Below, one piece after another: positions 32,687 to 43,509 of a stretch of DNA of 64,000 nt (positions are counted from its first letter, which is position 1; every line of letters begins with the position of its first letter). The stretch lies in the NCBI RefSeq assembly GCF_026151205.1, contig NC_087077.1, positions 7,989,983 through 8,053,982 on the forward strand, in the 5' to 3' direction. The stretch is from Bolinopsis microptera. Taxonomy: Eukaryota; Ctenophora; Tentaculata; Lobata; Bolinopsidae. The notes beneath the pieces were generated by a model, which saw only the letters and a program-made list of their open reading frames with translations, did not search any database and was not told the origin of the DNA. Both the position numbers and the translations under genes were made by a program.

Positions 32687-33701
32687 TGTACTAGTGATAT
32701 TATGGTATGTTTAAAGACCGGACCACAAAATATAACCCGGTACCTAGTGTTGTACTAATACATAATAACAAGTAACAGGGATAAAATTAATGAGCAGAAA
32801 CAATCGATCTCACGTCAAGAGGCCGAAGCACTCGGGTCTGGGAGTACATGACAACTCCGACTAGTAGTGAGCATACTAGCCTCTGCAGTGGAAAAACACA
32901 TAAAAGTGATAAAACATACTATAGGTATGTCCAATTGGTTCGTTTTCTCATAACAATATAGCACATGTAGGGGTTCTGGTTGAATTATAACACTTCTGAG
33001 AGGTTTTAGGCTCATGGTAGTCGGGAGATCGATTCTGTAAATTTCTCAATTTTCCGATTTTTCCGATTCCGATTTTGGCCTCATCAACCCTCATATCGGA
33101 AATCGGGTTGGACCCCCCCCCCCCGCCCTCCTTGCACGATGCACAGGTCTCTAGAGTAACGGTACTGCACCACCTGACAGGGCTTTCCAATATCCTTTTT
33201 GTGAACATTTCCATAAATGATCGTCAAAAACAAAAGAAACCAACGCCAATTTCAAATTACTGAGCATATCATTTCAGACAAACCAATACAAAAGTAATAA
33301 GAAAAATTGATAATGCGTTTATTTTCCTTGCGTTACAACTCGTGTTACTAGATCAATCTGATAAAATAAGCGTATATATGCAATATGTCTCCTCAATGTT
33401 GTCATTGGTAGTCGCCCCCGCCCCCTCCCTTAATTTACCTGAGGTACTCTAACAGCCCTCAAGTAGCTCCCAAGAAGTCAGGAATGTCCAGTGACCATTT
33501 ATAAATATTTTAGACTTCAGTCTTGAGAAGTTTACGATCTGGTCTGGAAAAGCCAGATTTTTTGAAATCTAAATGGGGACTAATGGAGACTTTTGGGGAC
33601 TAATGGGGACTAAAAATCATGGGGACTCGGGGTAAAATCGTTGACGTAATTCCCCAAGTCCCCAAAAGTAGTCATTACACCCCCCCCCCCCCCAGTCGAC
33701 C

Positions 33702-34049
33702 ACGGTCCAGCCTCCCTCAAACTCAAATGCCCTACCACTACCCCAGACCACATCCACCTCTTCAGCCAGGAACAGCGCTCCCACTATACCACTACCAGCA
33801 GTTCCTACCGCCTCAGAGGATACACTGCACGTGCCCGTTATTCCTCATGCCTCGTCTTAAATGTCCAGTCCATGAATCCTAGTGCATCAAGTGCGAGTAG
33901 ATGGGAAGTGCCAAAAATCTCAGCTCTTATTCAGGAGAAATCCAAAAACCACTCGTTACCGTTTATTGCACTTACGGAAACGTGGCTCAAGTCCTACATG
34001 TCAGACAAATACAAAATGTGCATCACCTCTTTCTCCTGCTGAGCAGAAC
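33702..34049 (+). pseudogene. LINE remnant: start of an APE endonuclease domain
   Basis: An open frame continuing from the left of the TIR element reads into a typical APE-domain start: LNVQSMNPSA, KISALIQEK, then FIALTETWL, matching the L-N-x-x-S...K-x-x-x-L...L-T-E-T-W-L pattern with the catalytic Glu. It stops at 34041-34043. Upstream, a Ser/Thr/Pro-rich linker is followed by R-x-R-Y-S. The RT part is missing. The remnant was split by the 4.3-kb element and truncated at its 3' side. Confidence 0.65.
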
Positions 34050-34631
34050 CTCCCCCTTAAAAGTAAACAAATCTGCATCGCCTCCCAACGACAATCCAGA
34101 TATATTAAGCAGCAGAGACAATCATTTAAGGAGACTTCGATATCTATCAGGATCATGATTATACTGCCGTGAGAACTCAGCACTTCAGGATGAATCATAT
34201 AATATTTGGTTTTCTCGATTTCATTCATATTTAGACAGAAGTCCGTGTAGATAATTGGTTATAGAATAATTGGATATAATTTTATGCGAAGTTGTGTCTG
34301 CGAAAATATACGTGTGAACTGGTCATCCCGCAAATGCTGAAAAAGTAGATGTTACCTATCATAAAATAACCGCTCGCACCGTACACGACAAATTCCTTAT
34401 CATAATGATTTGTTGCCATGGCAACCGAAACTCCATCGGAAGATCGGCCTGTAAGGTATAATCATGATAATACACAGTATCAAAACATTGCCATATCATA
34501 GCAATTAGCAACATTCCAGAGATTAGATTATGTGTGTGTAAGAAAATGTATGTTATAGTATTATACAGTCTGCTAGAACATTCCGTTTACACATGGTAAA
34601 ATAATAATCATGGTGCCTGGTGTAGTGGCCG
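34050..34631. other. Unassigned DNA
   Basis: No gene or repeat recognised between the LINE remnant and the tandem duplication. Confidence 0.35.
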
Positions 34632-34673
34632 ATAACAACTTGTTTAATTTATCTCCGAATTACACACAAATTT

Positions 34674-34935
34674 CTGAAAGTTTCGTAGACTTAAATCAAT
34701 TACAGAGGGTGTGGCTATTGGCCAGCCCCTCTATTTCACTATTATGGTTGAAACTATAAGAATACAGATTATATTATTACAGTGATTTTACAAAAGTCGA
34801 AACAGTAAACACCAATTTGTAGGATAGTTTAAATCACACCAAAATTGGTCCCAGAATGCAATGAAATCTGATGGCGTCTTTTCAGTGAAAAAGAGGCCAC
34901 ACCCTCTGTAATTGATTAAAGTTTACGAAACCTTT
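34674..34935. mobile_element. 262-bp MITE (copy 1; copy 2 at 35892-36153)
   Basis: Ends are inverted repeats of about 40 bp with a few mismatches. The left contains AATCAATTACAGAGGGTGTG, the right the reverse complement, both continuing outward into GTTTCGTA..CTT. No coding capacity. A perfect palindrome (GATAAATTGAGTAT with ATACTCAATTTATC, 34972-35002) lies just to its right. Confidence 0.7.
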
Positions 34936-35029
34936 AGAAAATGAGTTATATAACTTGCAACTTAAAACTAGGATAAATTGAGTATTTATACTCAATTTAT
35001 CTTAGTTGCATGAGTAATATATATATACT

Positions 35030-35202
35030 CTCATTTTTTCAGAGCAAACGTAATTTAAATGGCCAAACACAATTCAATAAAATTTGGCTCGATCCGATTA
35101 TCCAAACTATCAAATAAATGCGAAAATGAACCTTCTTTTGAAAAAAATGAACACAAATATGTTTCGATTTGACAAATTTCTCGAACCAGTGGTGGTAGTA
35201 AG
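35030..35202. mobile_element. Mariner-like MITE, interior part (copies at 36245 and 50586)
   Basis: Shares about 85-90% of bases with 50586-50758, starting at a TTTTTTCAG phrase and ending GTGGTGGTAGTAAG. In the 50.8-kb copy the sequence continues uninterrupted to a 32-bp mariner-type TIR. Here it is broken at GTAGTAAG (35195-35202) by a hAT-like element, and the remainder is found at 37244-37338, ending in a similar TIR and TA (37339-37340). The left end of this copy was not found. Confidence 0.8.
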
Positions 35203-36417
35203 CAGGAGGTGACCGGGACATGATTTCAGGCCTGACCGGGACCGGGACCGGGACCGGGATACAAAATGTGACTTGACCGGGACCGGGACCGGGACCGGGA
35301 CTGAGATTATCAATTTACCGGGACCGGGACCGGGACCAATAATTTCTGGGATTTCTATCTTACCGGGACCGGGACCGGGACCGGGACCAACAATCCAATT
35401 TTACCGGGATGACCGGGATGACCGGGACCAAAACTGGTATTCTCATATTGAAAGCTGCAACTTTCATTTACATTATAATTGAACAATTTGAATAAGTAAT
35501 AACTAGAATATTAAATTAGAAAAAACTAGTAAAAACCCGTCAATATGGGGCATGGGCCTAATGTACTACACCAATAATGTTCATGTACTGATTACTCAAG
35601 TTCACCCTCATTCCTCATTCCTCAATCAATGATCCCTCAAATTATTCAACAGTTTCATTCTCCAATTCCAATTGACAATTGGGCGTAGCCCGAGTTGAAA
35701 ACTTGATGTTACTTTGCACTTATGAGTTATGTAACGATATTAGTTACCTAAACTTGTTTAGCAATTTTAAACATTGTTTTATTTGGCTCAGAGGTTGTTT
35801 AAAGATGAAATTCACAATGAATGAAAGTAAAAACTTAAAATCACAGTGAATAACAACTTGTTTAATTTATCTCCGAATTACACACAAATTTCTGAAAGTT
35901 TCGTAGACTTAAATCAATTACAGAGGGTGTGGCTATTGGCCAGCCCCTCTATTTCACTATTATGGTTGAAACTATAAGAATACAGATTATATTATTACAG
36001 TGATTTTACAAAAGTCGAAACAGTAAACACCAATTTGTAGGATAGTTTAAATCACACCAAAATTGGTCCCAGAATGCAATGAAATCTGATGGCGTCTTTT
36101 CAGTGAAAAAGAGGCCACACCCTCTGTAATTGATTAAAGTTTACGAAACCTTTAGAAAATGAGTTATATAACTTGCAACTTAAACTAGGATAAATTGAGT
36201 ATTTATACTCAATTTATCTTAGTTGCATGAGTAATATATATACTCTCATTTTTTCAGAGCAAACGTAATTTAAATGGCCAAACACAATTCAATAAAATTT
36301 GGCTCGATCCGATTATCCAAACTATCAAATAAATGCGAAAATGAACCTTCTTTTGAAAAAAATGAACACAAATATGTTTCGATTTGACAAATTTCTCGAA
36401 CCAGTGGTGGTAGTAAG

Positions 36418-37242
36418 CAGGAGGTGACCGGGACATGATTTCAGGCCTGACCGGGACCGGGACCGGGACCGGGATACAAAATGTGACTTGACCGGGACCG
36501 GGACCGGGACCGGGACTGAGATTATCAATTTACCGGGACCGGGACCGGGACCAATAATTTCTGGGATTTCTATCTTACCGGGACCGGGACCGGGACCGGG
36601 ACCAACAATCCAATTTTACCGGGATGACCGGGATGACCGGGACCAAAACTGGTATTCTCATATTGAAAGCTGCAACTTTCATTTACATTATAATTGAACA
36701 ATTTGAATAAGTAATAACTAGAATATTAAATTAGAAAAAACTAGTAAAAACCCGTCAATATGGGGCATGGGCCTAATGTACTACACCAATAATGTTCATG
36801 TACTGATTACTCAAGTTCACCCTCATTCCTCATTCCTCAATCAATGATCCCTCAAATTATTCAACAGTTTCATTCTCCAATTCCAATTGACAATTGGGCG
36901 TAGCCCGAGTTGAAAACTTGATGTTACTTTGCACTTATGAGTTATGTAACGATATTAGTTACCTAAACTTGTTTAGCAATTTTAAACATTGTTTTATTTG
37001 GCTCAGAGGTTGTTTAAAGATGAAATTCACAATGAATGAAAGTAAAAACTTAAAATCACAGTGAATGAAATTATGTAAAAGATCCCGGTCAAAATCCCCG
37101 CTAATTTGAGTGATTGACCGGGACCGGGACCAAGAATCCTGAATTAACCGGGACCGGGATCATAAATCAGCATTTGACCGGGACCGGGACCGCGATGAAA
37201 AATGTGACTTGACCCGGTTCCGGGAATCCCGGTCACCTCCTG
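36418..37242. mobile_element. hAT-like element with GGGACC arrays (partial copy 35203-35849)
   Basis: Ends CAGGAGGTGACCGGGA (36418) and TCCCGGTCACCTCCTG (37227-37242), exact inverted repeats of 16 bp. The flanking 8-bp GTAGTAAG occurs at 36410-36417 and 37244-37251, with one extra A on the right. CAG-type ends and 8-bp target duplications fit hAT. The interior carries tandem GGGACC hexamers in at least six short arrays separated by different spacers, close to both ends. No transposase. A left-half copy (35203-35849) exists because of the tandem duplication. Confidence 0.82.
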
Positions 37243-37251
37243 AGTAGTAAG

Positions 37252-37338
37252 TCATACCAGAACAAATTATTTCAATTGGGCACTCAGTGACTGAGCTATT
37301 AAGGCCAACGTTTGCACACTGACTTTTGGCCCACCCTG
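37252..37338. mobile_element. Right end of the mariner-like MITE
   Basis: Continues TCATACCAGAA..TTATTTCAATTGGGCACTC as in the 50.8-kb copy and ends TTTTGGCCCACCCTG followed by TA. The TIR differs from the 50.8-kb copy at several bases (TTGCACACTGAC in place of ATGGGTACTGAC). Confidence 0.85.
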
Positions 37339-37340
37339 TA

Positions 37341-37799
37341 TATTTATAATATACGGCTGGAAAAAATGTAACTGGATATCTGCCACAATGCTGCTATTAT
37401 TAAGGTTAAAGTAACATTTAGCACATAAAGAAGTCTGGTTTGCTAGGTTTTAATTGGTCGTATAATAACAAATAAAAATGAGTTAAGACTACAAAAACGG
37501 TCAATAGAACCTAATTATAATACCTGTATCGAGAACTCGACTTGAATGCACTGATAGCATTGGTACTAACATTCTATCAAATTATGTCATATCTTGAGAC
37601 TTGATAGCTGCCTGAAACAGTTTTGAGTCAACATTATCGTGATATTCTAGAAATTGAAACCAATTCTCAACTTTAAAAAAGCAGATTTCAATAAATGCCA
37701 TAGAATTAAATTCTACCTTTTTAAATTCTAAGAATTTGTTGATTTATTAAAATTCTGTCTCAATTAATATATAAGGGTACATGCAATGTAGTTCGACAC
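37341..37799. other. Unassigned DNA
   Basis: AT-rich, no features recognised. Confidence 0.35.
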
Positions 37800-38598
37800 G
37801 CACTGTAGACTCACTTATTGGGTTCGTGCTAGATGCTGTGTACGCCACCCTCTTAACCCCCTCTATGGTGAAGATGAGGATGGTAAGTGCAAGTATAGTA
37901 GTGTGAGGAGAGGATGGGTATCATTTAGCACATTTTTGCTGTAGGTGTAAAGTAGCTCTTAGTCAAGGAGTATATAAATGACTGCACGACAAGGTTCTGC
38001 AACAGATCTCTGAACATGTTATCTTGTGAGCGCCGAGTGAACACTTATAAGAACAAGGCCAGCGATGAAAGACAGTATCATTGCTGGGAGGAAAAAAGCA
38101 GGTACAGACGACCGAAAGGAGTCGTGGTTTGGGATCCTGAGTGGGTCTCGATATTGGATAGTGCTCTTATATATCGGACCTTATGATATTCTCAAGGTCA
38201 CCAAGACGGCACAGTCTTATGGCGGGAGGTAACGGTACCATCTAAAGAACAGATTGCTGAATCATACAAGTAAAAACTCTACCGGTACAGCAGTCTTACA
38301 GCAGACTGAGATTCAAGCGAAAGAATTGTGCTGTTATAATTATGCGGTTAAAGTTCTAGCACCGGGAGTGGTTGTTCACGGTTTAGAGAGAGCTGAGTAG
38401 GCTAGTACGGGATAGAAGGGAAGAAGCAGCTCACTGTTCCAGATGGATCTACTTCTTATCAAGGAAGAAGGAGTGGTAGGTATAGTAAGGAAGATTGGAG
38501 CCTGAGAGTTAACTTAACATCTAGAGGTACCACAAACTTTATCTCGTCGCCAATTGCGAGCTTTAACGGGTTTCCTCAAGTGACTCGATGGTTTAATT
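37800..38598 (+). pseudogene. Decayed copy of the R2-type LINE C-terminus and 3' UTR
   Basis: Aligns with 27280-28150: the start corresponds to GDSLIGFLLSAVYGTL (here ACTCACTTATTGGGTTCGTG..), the GATGAGGATGG before the zinc knuckle is kept, the endonuclease part around GGATCCTGAGTGGGTCTCG is recognisable, and the end matches the UTR phrase CTCGTCGCCAATTGCGAGCT. Many indels and stops remove any frame. It is old compared with the open copy at 25153-28605. It lacks the 227-bp flanking repeat. Confidence 0.8.
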
Positions 38599-39779
38599 GT
38601 GACAAATCATGATACGAACTTTGATGAACCCATAATAGTATAGTGCAATAATACTATGATAGTATTCTCATAAGTTCTACCCTTGCAACCGAGTACAATG
38701 TACATACTAAGTGATATCAAGCTGCAATCTAAAATTTATTAATTGAATCTCAAAATAACTTCAAATCTTACGTACCTAACAATTGCGACATCGTTTGTCG
38801 TTGGAAGTGAGAAATAAAATACATTAAATTTTAATCCAATTCTGCGAGAGAAGATTTGCCCAGACAGCTGACAAGAATGTATTACCATACTTCCTGTAAA
38901 TGTGGTAGTTATTAGGTCATATCAAACTTGGAAATTATGTCAAAGTTTTTCTCAGTCTCTGGTGTCAATCACCAGTAGAGTGCCCAGCCGCACCAAAACA
39001 ACCTGCGATTTTTACGTGGGAAACATCGTATAATACACATGCTATACACTCTAGTTTCACAGCAGCTACTGATATCATGCGGCAGTATTAATAAGCATAC
39101 AAATTCAGCGCAAAAAATTGTGAAGACGACACAAATTCATGCGGGATGTTAATAAATGTGTCCATGTTGAACTCAAACTCCGACAGAATAATATATCAAA
39201 TCGGATATATTATTATTAATCAAATGGTATCTGCTCATGTTCCGTCTATATAAACTACAAAACTTAATAAATTAGTGAAGTTCTGAAACAAAGATCACGA
39301 CTAGGTTTTATCAAAATTGAAAAGAAAACCGATCGAAGTGCACTAGAGAGACAGTTTAAGTTTAAAGGGTCATCATTACTAAAATATCTTCCTAGCTCCT
39401 AGCAATCAAGTTGTTAATCCCAGTTTTACACCTAAACAAGTACAAAATTACAGCCTTACAATTTGAAATTTTTCGATATCCAGCTCAACATAAGACTTCG
39501 ATACCAATAATGGGTACATACCGATGATCGGTGTTCGTAAATATTTGATTATTTATAGTATTGAACTTGAAGTTTAAAATCTTCCTAATTATGTAAGAAT
39601 AACAAAAGGAAACACGTACTAGTGTGCTGTTACGAAAAACAACTATTTAATAAAATAAATGAACGGCATTCGAATACAAAATTAAAAATGCAAATACCAA
39701 CGTAATCGACAGACAAACTCAATAAATGAGGATTTCGTCGTGAAACGAGCTATATATACAGCTATAACGTAGCGCTCGA
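38599..39779. other. Unassigned DNA
   Basis: No gene or repeat recognised. Low-complexity AT-rich sequence. Confidence 0.35.
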
Positions 39780-39930
39780 CTCCAGTCTGAACCAAAATTA
39801 AGTCGCGTTCGTAGGAAATTGACCACCAGCTGCTGGTGGTTCGAATGTTGGTTTGCACACTACTGTGGTTGCGAGAAGCATTATTTGATGCGCGCGCGAC
39901 CCAGTAGTGCATCGCGCTACAAGGTTAAAT
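39780..39930. repeat. Inverted copy of the 20.1-kb dispersed repeat
   Basis: GGTTGCGAGAAGCATTATTT at 39868 and the following GATGCGCGCGCGACCCAGTA are the reverse complement of 20090-20146 with one or two changes. The open frame on the minus strand here has no domain. Confidence 0.7.
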
Positions 39931-40842
39931 CTAGTAAATAATTTGAATAATCTAACTTTAAGGCAAAGTTATGAACAAAAGTAATATTACGATAAATTGT
40001 AAAAATGCACAAACAAATTTTGTATTATATATTACGCGACGCACACTACATAATACATACCAAATAAAATTCTTTAAATAATGGAGCCGCGCGACTCGTT
40101 CGCTTTAATTGTTCATCATTCATGCGCCATCGGGTATAAAAGAATCGAGCGCTATCTCAAATACTACTATAAAATAAAACTGCTCATATGTTTGTAGGAC
40201 TTTTATTCGTTTAATGTGTTTTTATTCACAATAGTTTGAGTTGATGTTTGTTTATATTAATTTGTCTTGACAAAAATTTCATAGTCAGTGTTGCATCTTA
40301 TTGTTTATTGATTAGTTGTGTAGTATCATAACTGTCTGAGTGTTCTTGAAACAAGTTACCAGTCTAATTCATTTGTATAATCGCTCCTTGCAAGGAATAC
40401 GGATGACTGTTTTGAAAAAATGGTGATGATGTTTATGTCATTAAATTTGATTTAATTTGGTTTACATCATGATGACCGATAAGATATTTTGTCAAACCAT
40501 TCTATACCGGTCTTCTATAGCTATGCTGGGTACCTCGATTCAAGGCCCTAGTGATGTATATTTTAGAGGCTACAGATATTGGTGATTAGAATCATGTGAA
40601 CCTCTATATACCAGTTTTTTGTTTAACCTAAGACGCCCGGTATAGAGAGGTTTGACTACGACTGTATAACTTTTCTCTTCAATATTTGATAATAATAGAA
40701 TCCCATGGCAGAACATTACGTTATTGTGGGAGAACTTATTGACCAGACAAAATAATTTCGAGGAGATCTCTCCATTTTACGATGTAGTATTTCTTTACAA
40801 ATAGAATTTCTTTACAAATAGAATTTCTTTACAAATAGAATT
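39931..40842. other. Unassigned, with a LINE 3'-end remnant
   Basis: TGATGATGTTTATGTCATT at about 40424 matches the end of the LINE at 8042-9296 and is followed by ATTTGATTTAATTTGG, a tail-like sequence. Just before the next LINE, a 16-bp unit (TTTCTTTACAAATAGAA) is repeated three times at 40790-40842; one copy of it also occurs at 42585-42604. Confidence 0.5.
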
Positions 40843-42212
40843 CGATGCAAAGCCTATGAGAAGCTTCTTAGGGAGTATATTCTCGATGGTGTTGAACAGG
40901 TGCTTAGTAGCACGCAGCACGGCTTCATGAAGGGTCGGTCATGCTTATCTAACCTACTGGAGTCTATTGACGCTGTCAATGACTTGCTGGCTGAAGGTGG
41001 CTGTGCTGATATATTATACTTTGATTTCTCTAAGGCCTTTGATAGCGTACCACACCACCGTTTATTAGTTAAATTAAGAAATGTTGGTGTTCCTGAGGAG
41101 ATAATTGGTATTTTAGAAAACTTTTTAGTAGGGAGGTCTATGAAAGTTAAAGTAGGAGATGAATTTTCTGAGATTAAGTATATACTTTCAGGAGTGCCCC
41201 AAGGCAGTGTTTTGGGACCATTGCTCTTTCTTTTATTTGTAAATGATCTTCCAGAAGGAATCAAAGCTATCATCAAACTTTTTGCTGATGATGTTAAAAT
41301 GATTTTTAATCCTTTTATTAATCGAACAGCTGATTTAAGTTGCTAGAACTTTGGGAGTCTCGTTGGTGTTTAAATTTTAATGTAGATAAGTGTATGGTCA
41401 TGCAAATTGGTTCTTGTAATCCTAAGAATCAGTACTTGTTTGGTGGTGTGCCTTTGAGATGTGTTGAAAGCGAGAAGGACCTTGGAGTTGTCTTTAACAC
41501 CAGCTTCAACTTTGAGGGTCATGTGAGAAAGTGCATTGCTAAAGCTAATAGTACCATTGCCTGGCTTACAAGAAATATTATATCGAGGGAGAAAAGCGTT
41601 ATGCTGGGCTTGTATAAGTCTTTAGTAAAGCCTCATATAGAGTATTGTTCACAGGCATGGGCTCCAATGGCTAGGCATGGAAACTGGTCACTGATTCTTG
41701 AATTGGAAGGTGTTCAAAGATCGTTCACCCGTATGATTGATGGATTGGGACTCATGACGTACAGAGAGAGACTGGATAAGCTGAACCTCACAACCCTGCT
41801 TGAACGCAGGGTTCGTGGAGATCTCATTGAGATGTTCAAGATCCAGGAAGGCTTTGTGGGTTATGGTTCCGATTTATTTGGTCGTTCTGGTAGGACCGTT
41901 GCTGCTAGATCAAAGACTCATAGATTCACCACAAATGAGACTGATTTCTTTGCCCAAAGGGTCTTGCGCTACTGGAACAGTCTACCACCACTTGTGAAAG
42001 CTAGTGAGTCAGTTACTGGTTTCAAGAGGGGATTAGATGCCTTTCGGCTTCATGGATATCGAGCTAATAAGCTTGGTCATCACTGGGAACTTTCATATGA
42101 CATCTTTGATAGGATAGATGTGTCTGTGTCTAATAGGAATAGTTATGTAAGTTATATGAAAGATAATCCATTGGTAGCTAAGAGGAAGAAGGTTAATATC
42201 AAAGGTATTTAG
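40843..42212 (+). pseudogene. LINE reverse transcriptase, one frameshift
   Basis: The first frame (40843-41345) holds QHGFMKGRSC, motif A in DILYFDFSKAFDSVPHHRLL, motif B in GVPQGSVLGPLLF and motif C FADD. It ends at TAG 41343-41345. The second frame takes over near 41340 (LLELWESRWCLNFN..) and runs to a stop at 42210-42212 with EKDLGV, WLTRNI, KPHIEYCSQAW and FTRMIDGLG. A single small indel near 41330-41340 explains the break. The N-terminal zinc/APE part is missing. All catalytic RT residues are otherwise kept. Confidence 0.85.
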
Positions 42213-42232
42213 TTAAATTTTTTTAAAAGTTT

Positions 42233-42402
42233 GTAATTATATTCACCGTGGTTATTGGAGTAAATTGTTCGACTTTATACTTGAGTACAAGTCAATTTGA
42301 CTTTTGGGACATATAATCTTACAAAGGATCACGTTTAGGTTCTAAATTATTTTAGGATTGTTGACATTTGTAAGATTGACATGTTTGATAATGTAATTAT
42401 AT
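42233..42402 (+). mobile_element. 150-bp LINE 3'-end insertion with 10-bp target duplication
   Basis: Bases 42243-42392 match 18767-18911 (end of coding frame plus 3' UTR of the LINE at 18.1 kb) with a few substitutions. GTAATTATAT flanks both sides (42233-42242 and 42393-42402). This is a severely 5'-truncated insertion inside the 3' UTR of the CR1/Jockey-type LINE. Confidence 0.85.
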
Positions 42403-42493
42403 GGTTTCAAACGTAAAGTGTTCATTTTCTATGAATTTCTTTTTGAGATGCCCAGAGAGGCATTATTTATAATGTTATGTTATGTTATGTTGT

Positions 42494-42710
42494 TAAGATT
42501 GTCTTCCATTTTGGACATAAAAATCGAGCCTTTCTAAGTCACCAAGCAGTCAACCGGCCTTGTATCGGCACATTCTGTAATGTAGTATTTCTTTACAAAT
42601 AGAATTCGTCATTCGATAAGATTGTCTTCCAAAATGGACATCAAAATTCAAAATCGAGCTTTTCTAAGTCACCAAGCAATCAATCGGCCTTGTATCGGCA
42701 CACTCTGTAA
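42494..42710. repeat. About 115-bp tandem duplication
   Basis: AAGATTGTCTTCCA..CTTGTATCGGCACA at 42496-42575 recurs at 42618-42705 with small changes. Between them is GTAGTATTTCTTTACAAATA, which also precedes the LINE at about 40784. Confidence 0.8.
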
Positions 42711-43245
42711 CTTACAAGTATCACTTCATTGTAGTCCGGCTTCCCCCTATCAATCTGTCCTCATCATATTCAAAAATTGTTGTAAATTTTAACTGTCGAT
42801 ATAGTTTATAACATTACATAAGATGGGTATGATTTATTTGTTACTTGGACAACAGGCTCATATCCTAATATAACTCACATTATTTTGTCACTGTTCGAAT
42901 TATTCTAGAAGGTTCAATTGCCTCCAGTTGAAGGCACAAGAAACTGCTCACAAGATTTGAAGATTTGATTTTTCAGAATGAGGTGGACAAGTTGTCTTTT
43001 TCCTTGCAGATCAGGCCTTCTAAAAATTTCCTCTTTCACCATAAATATCCTCTCAAATCCAAAATGTCCTCCCAGTCAGAATTTCAGACTAAATTAATGG
43101 ATTTATCACATTACCTTAACTAATTTAATCTTCATTTCATATATCTACATTTTATCCTGATTCCTGAATTTGGTCAAATGATAATCTACATAAGTTGCCT
43201 CATATTCATTGATTGAAATACAGGGTTTAAGTTAAATTCATAATA
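42711..43245. other. Unassigned DNA
   Basis: No gene recognised. Ends at the TA (43244-43245) that precedes the mariner-type TIR. Confidence 0.35.
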
Positions 43246-43509
43246 CAGGGTGGGCCAAAAGTCAGTACCCATACGTTCACTTCTCAAACATTTTATTACA
43301 TTATGTTGTTATCTAGTCTTGCTGCTAAATAGATAAGCCGACAGTGCAGCAGCTCATCGTGACGTGGCTTAAACGCTAATACTACGCACACTGACTACAA
43401 CACTACAGATAACAGAGACCCCTAGGCTCGGTGGCCCCAATTTAATTGGGCCCCTCCTTCCACATAAGTCCACCGTAGCCCTCCTTGAAGCGTAAGTTTA
43501 CCTTTCTAC

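Larger units (their letters stand above)
29391..33693. mobile_element. 4.3-kb TIR element with poly-G ends and 8-bp target duplication
   Basis: AGTCGACC flanks both sides (29383-29390 and 33694-33701). The left end is a run of more than 30 G followed by TAATGACTACC and, shortly after, ACTTTTGGGGAC. The right end, read inversely, is G15 then TGTAATGACTACTTTTGGGG. Sub-terminal stretches (GGGGACTAATGGGGACTAAA and TCGTTGACGTAATTC) occur near both ends in the same orientation. No transposase frame was recognised; the interior is a 2.3-kb polypurine block and a nested MITE. Eight-bp duplications suggest a hAT-like mechanism, but the poly-G tips are not the usual CAG ends, so the superfamily is open. 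Confidence 0.75.
34632..37064. repeat. Recent 1.2-kb tandem duplication
   Basis: Unit 1 is 34632-35849 and unit 2 is 35850-37064. The only differences I found are one A in a run (ACTTAAAACTAGG against ACTTAAACTAGG near 34965 and 36182) and one TA in a (TA)n run (35018 and 36233), which explains the lengths 1218 and 1215. Each unit contains a small MITE, a palindrome, the 3' part of a mariner-like MITE and the left part of a hAT-like insert. The near identity marks a very recent event, or possibly an assembly or haplotype artefact. Confidence 0.93.
40843..42490 (+). mobile_element. CR1/Jockey-type LINE, truncated, with TTATG tail
   Basis: A 5'-truncated LINE starting within RT, with one frameshift, a 3' UTR interrupted by a 150-bp piece of another LINE, and a tail of TTATG units at 42472-42490. 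It is related to the LINE at 8042-9296 (same NW..ILELE.VQR.FTRMI and ERRVRGDLIE blocks) but is a different subfamily with a different tail. Confidence 0.82.

Noticed and set aside
35273-35482. Frame encoding TGTGTGT and PGPGPGP repeats (also at 36488)
   Set aside because: Arises from GGGACC hexamers and is repeated by the tandem duplication.
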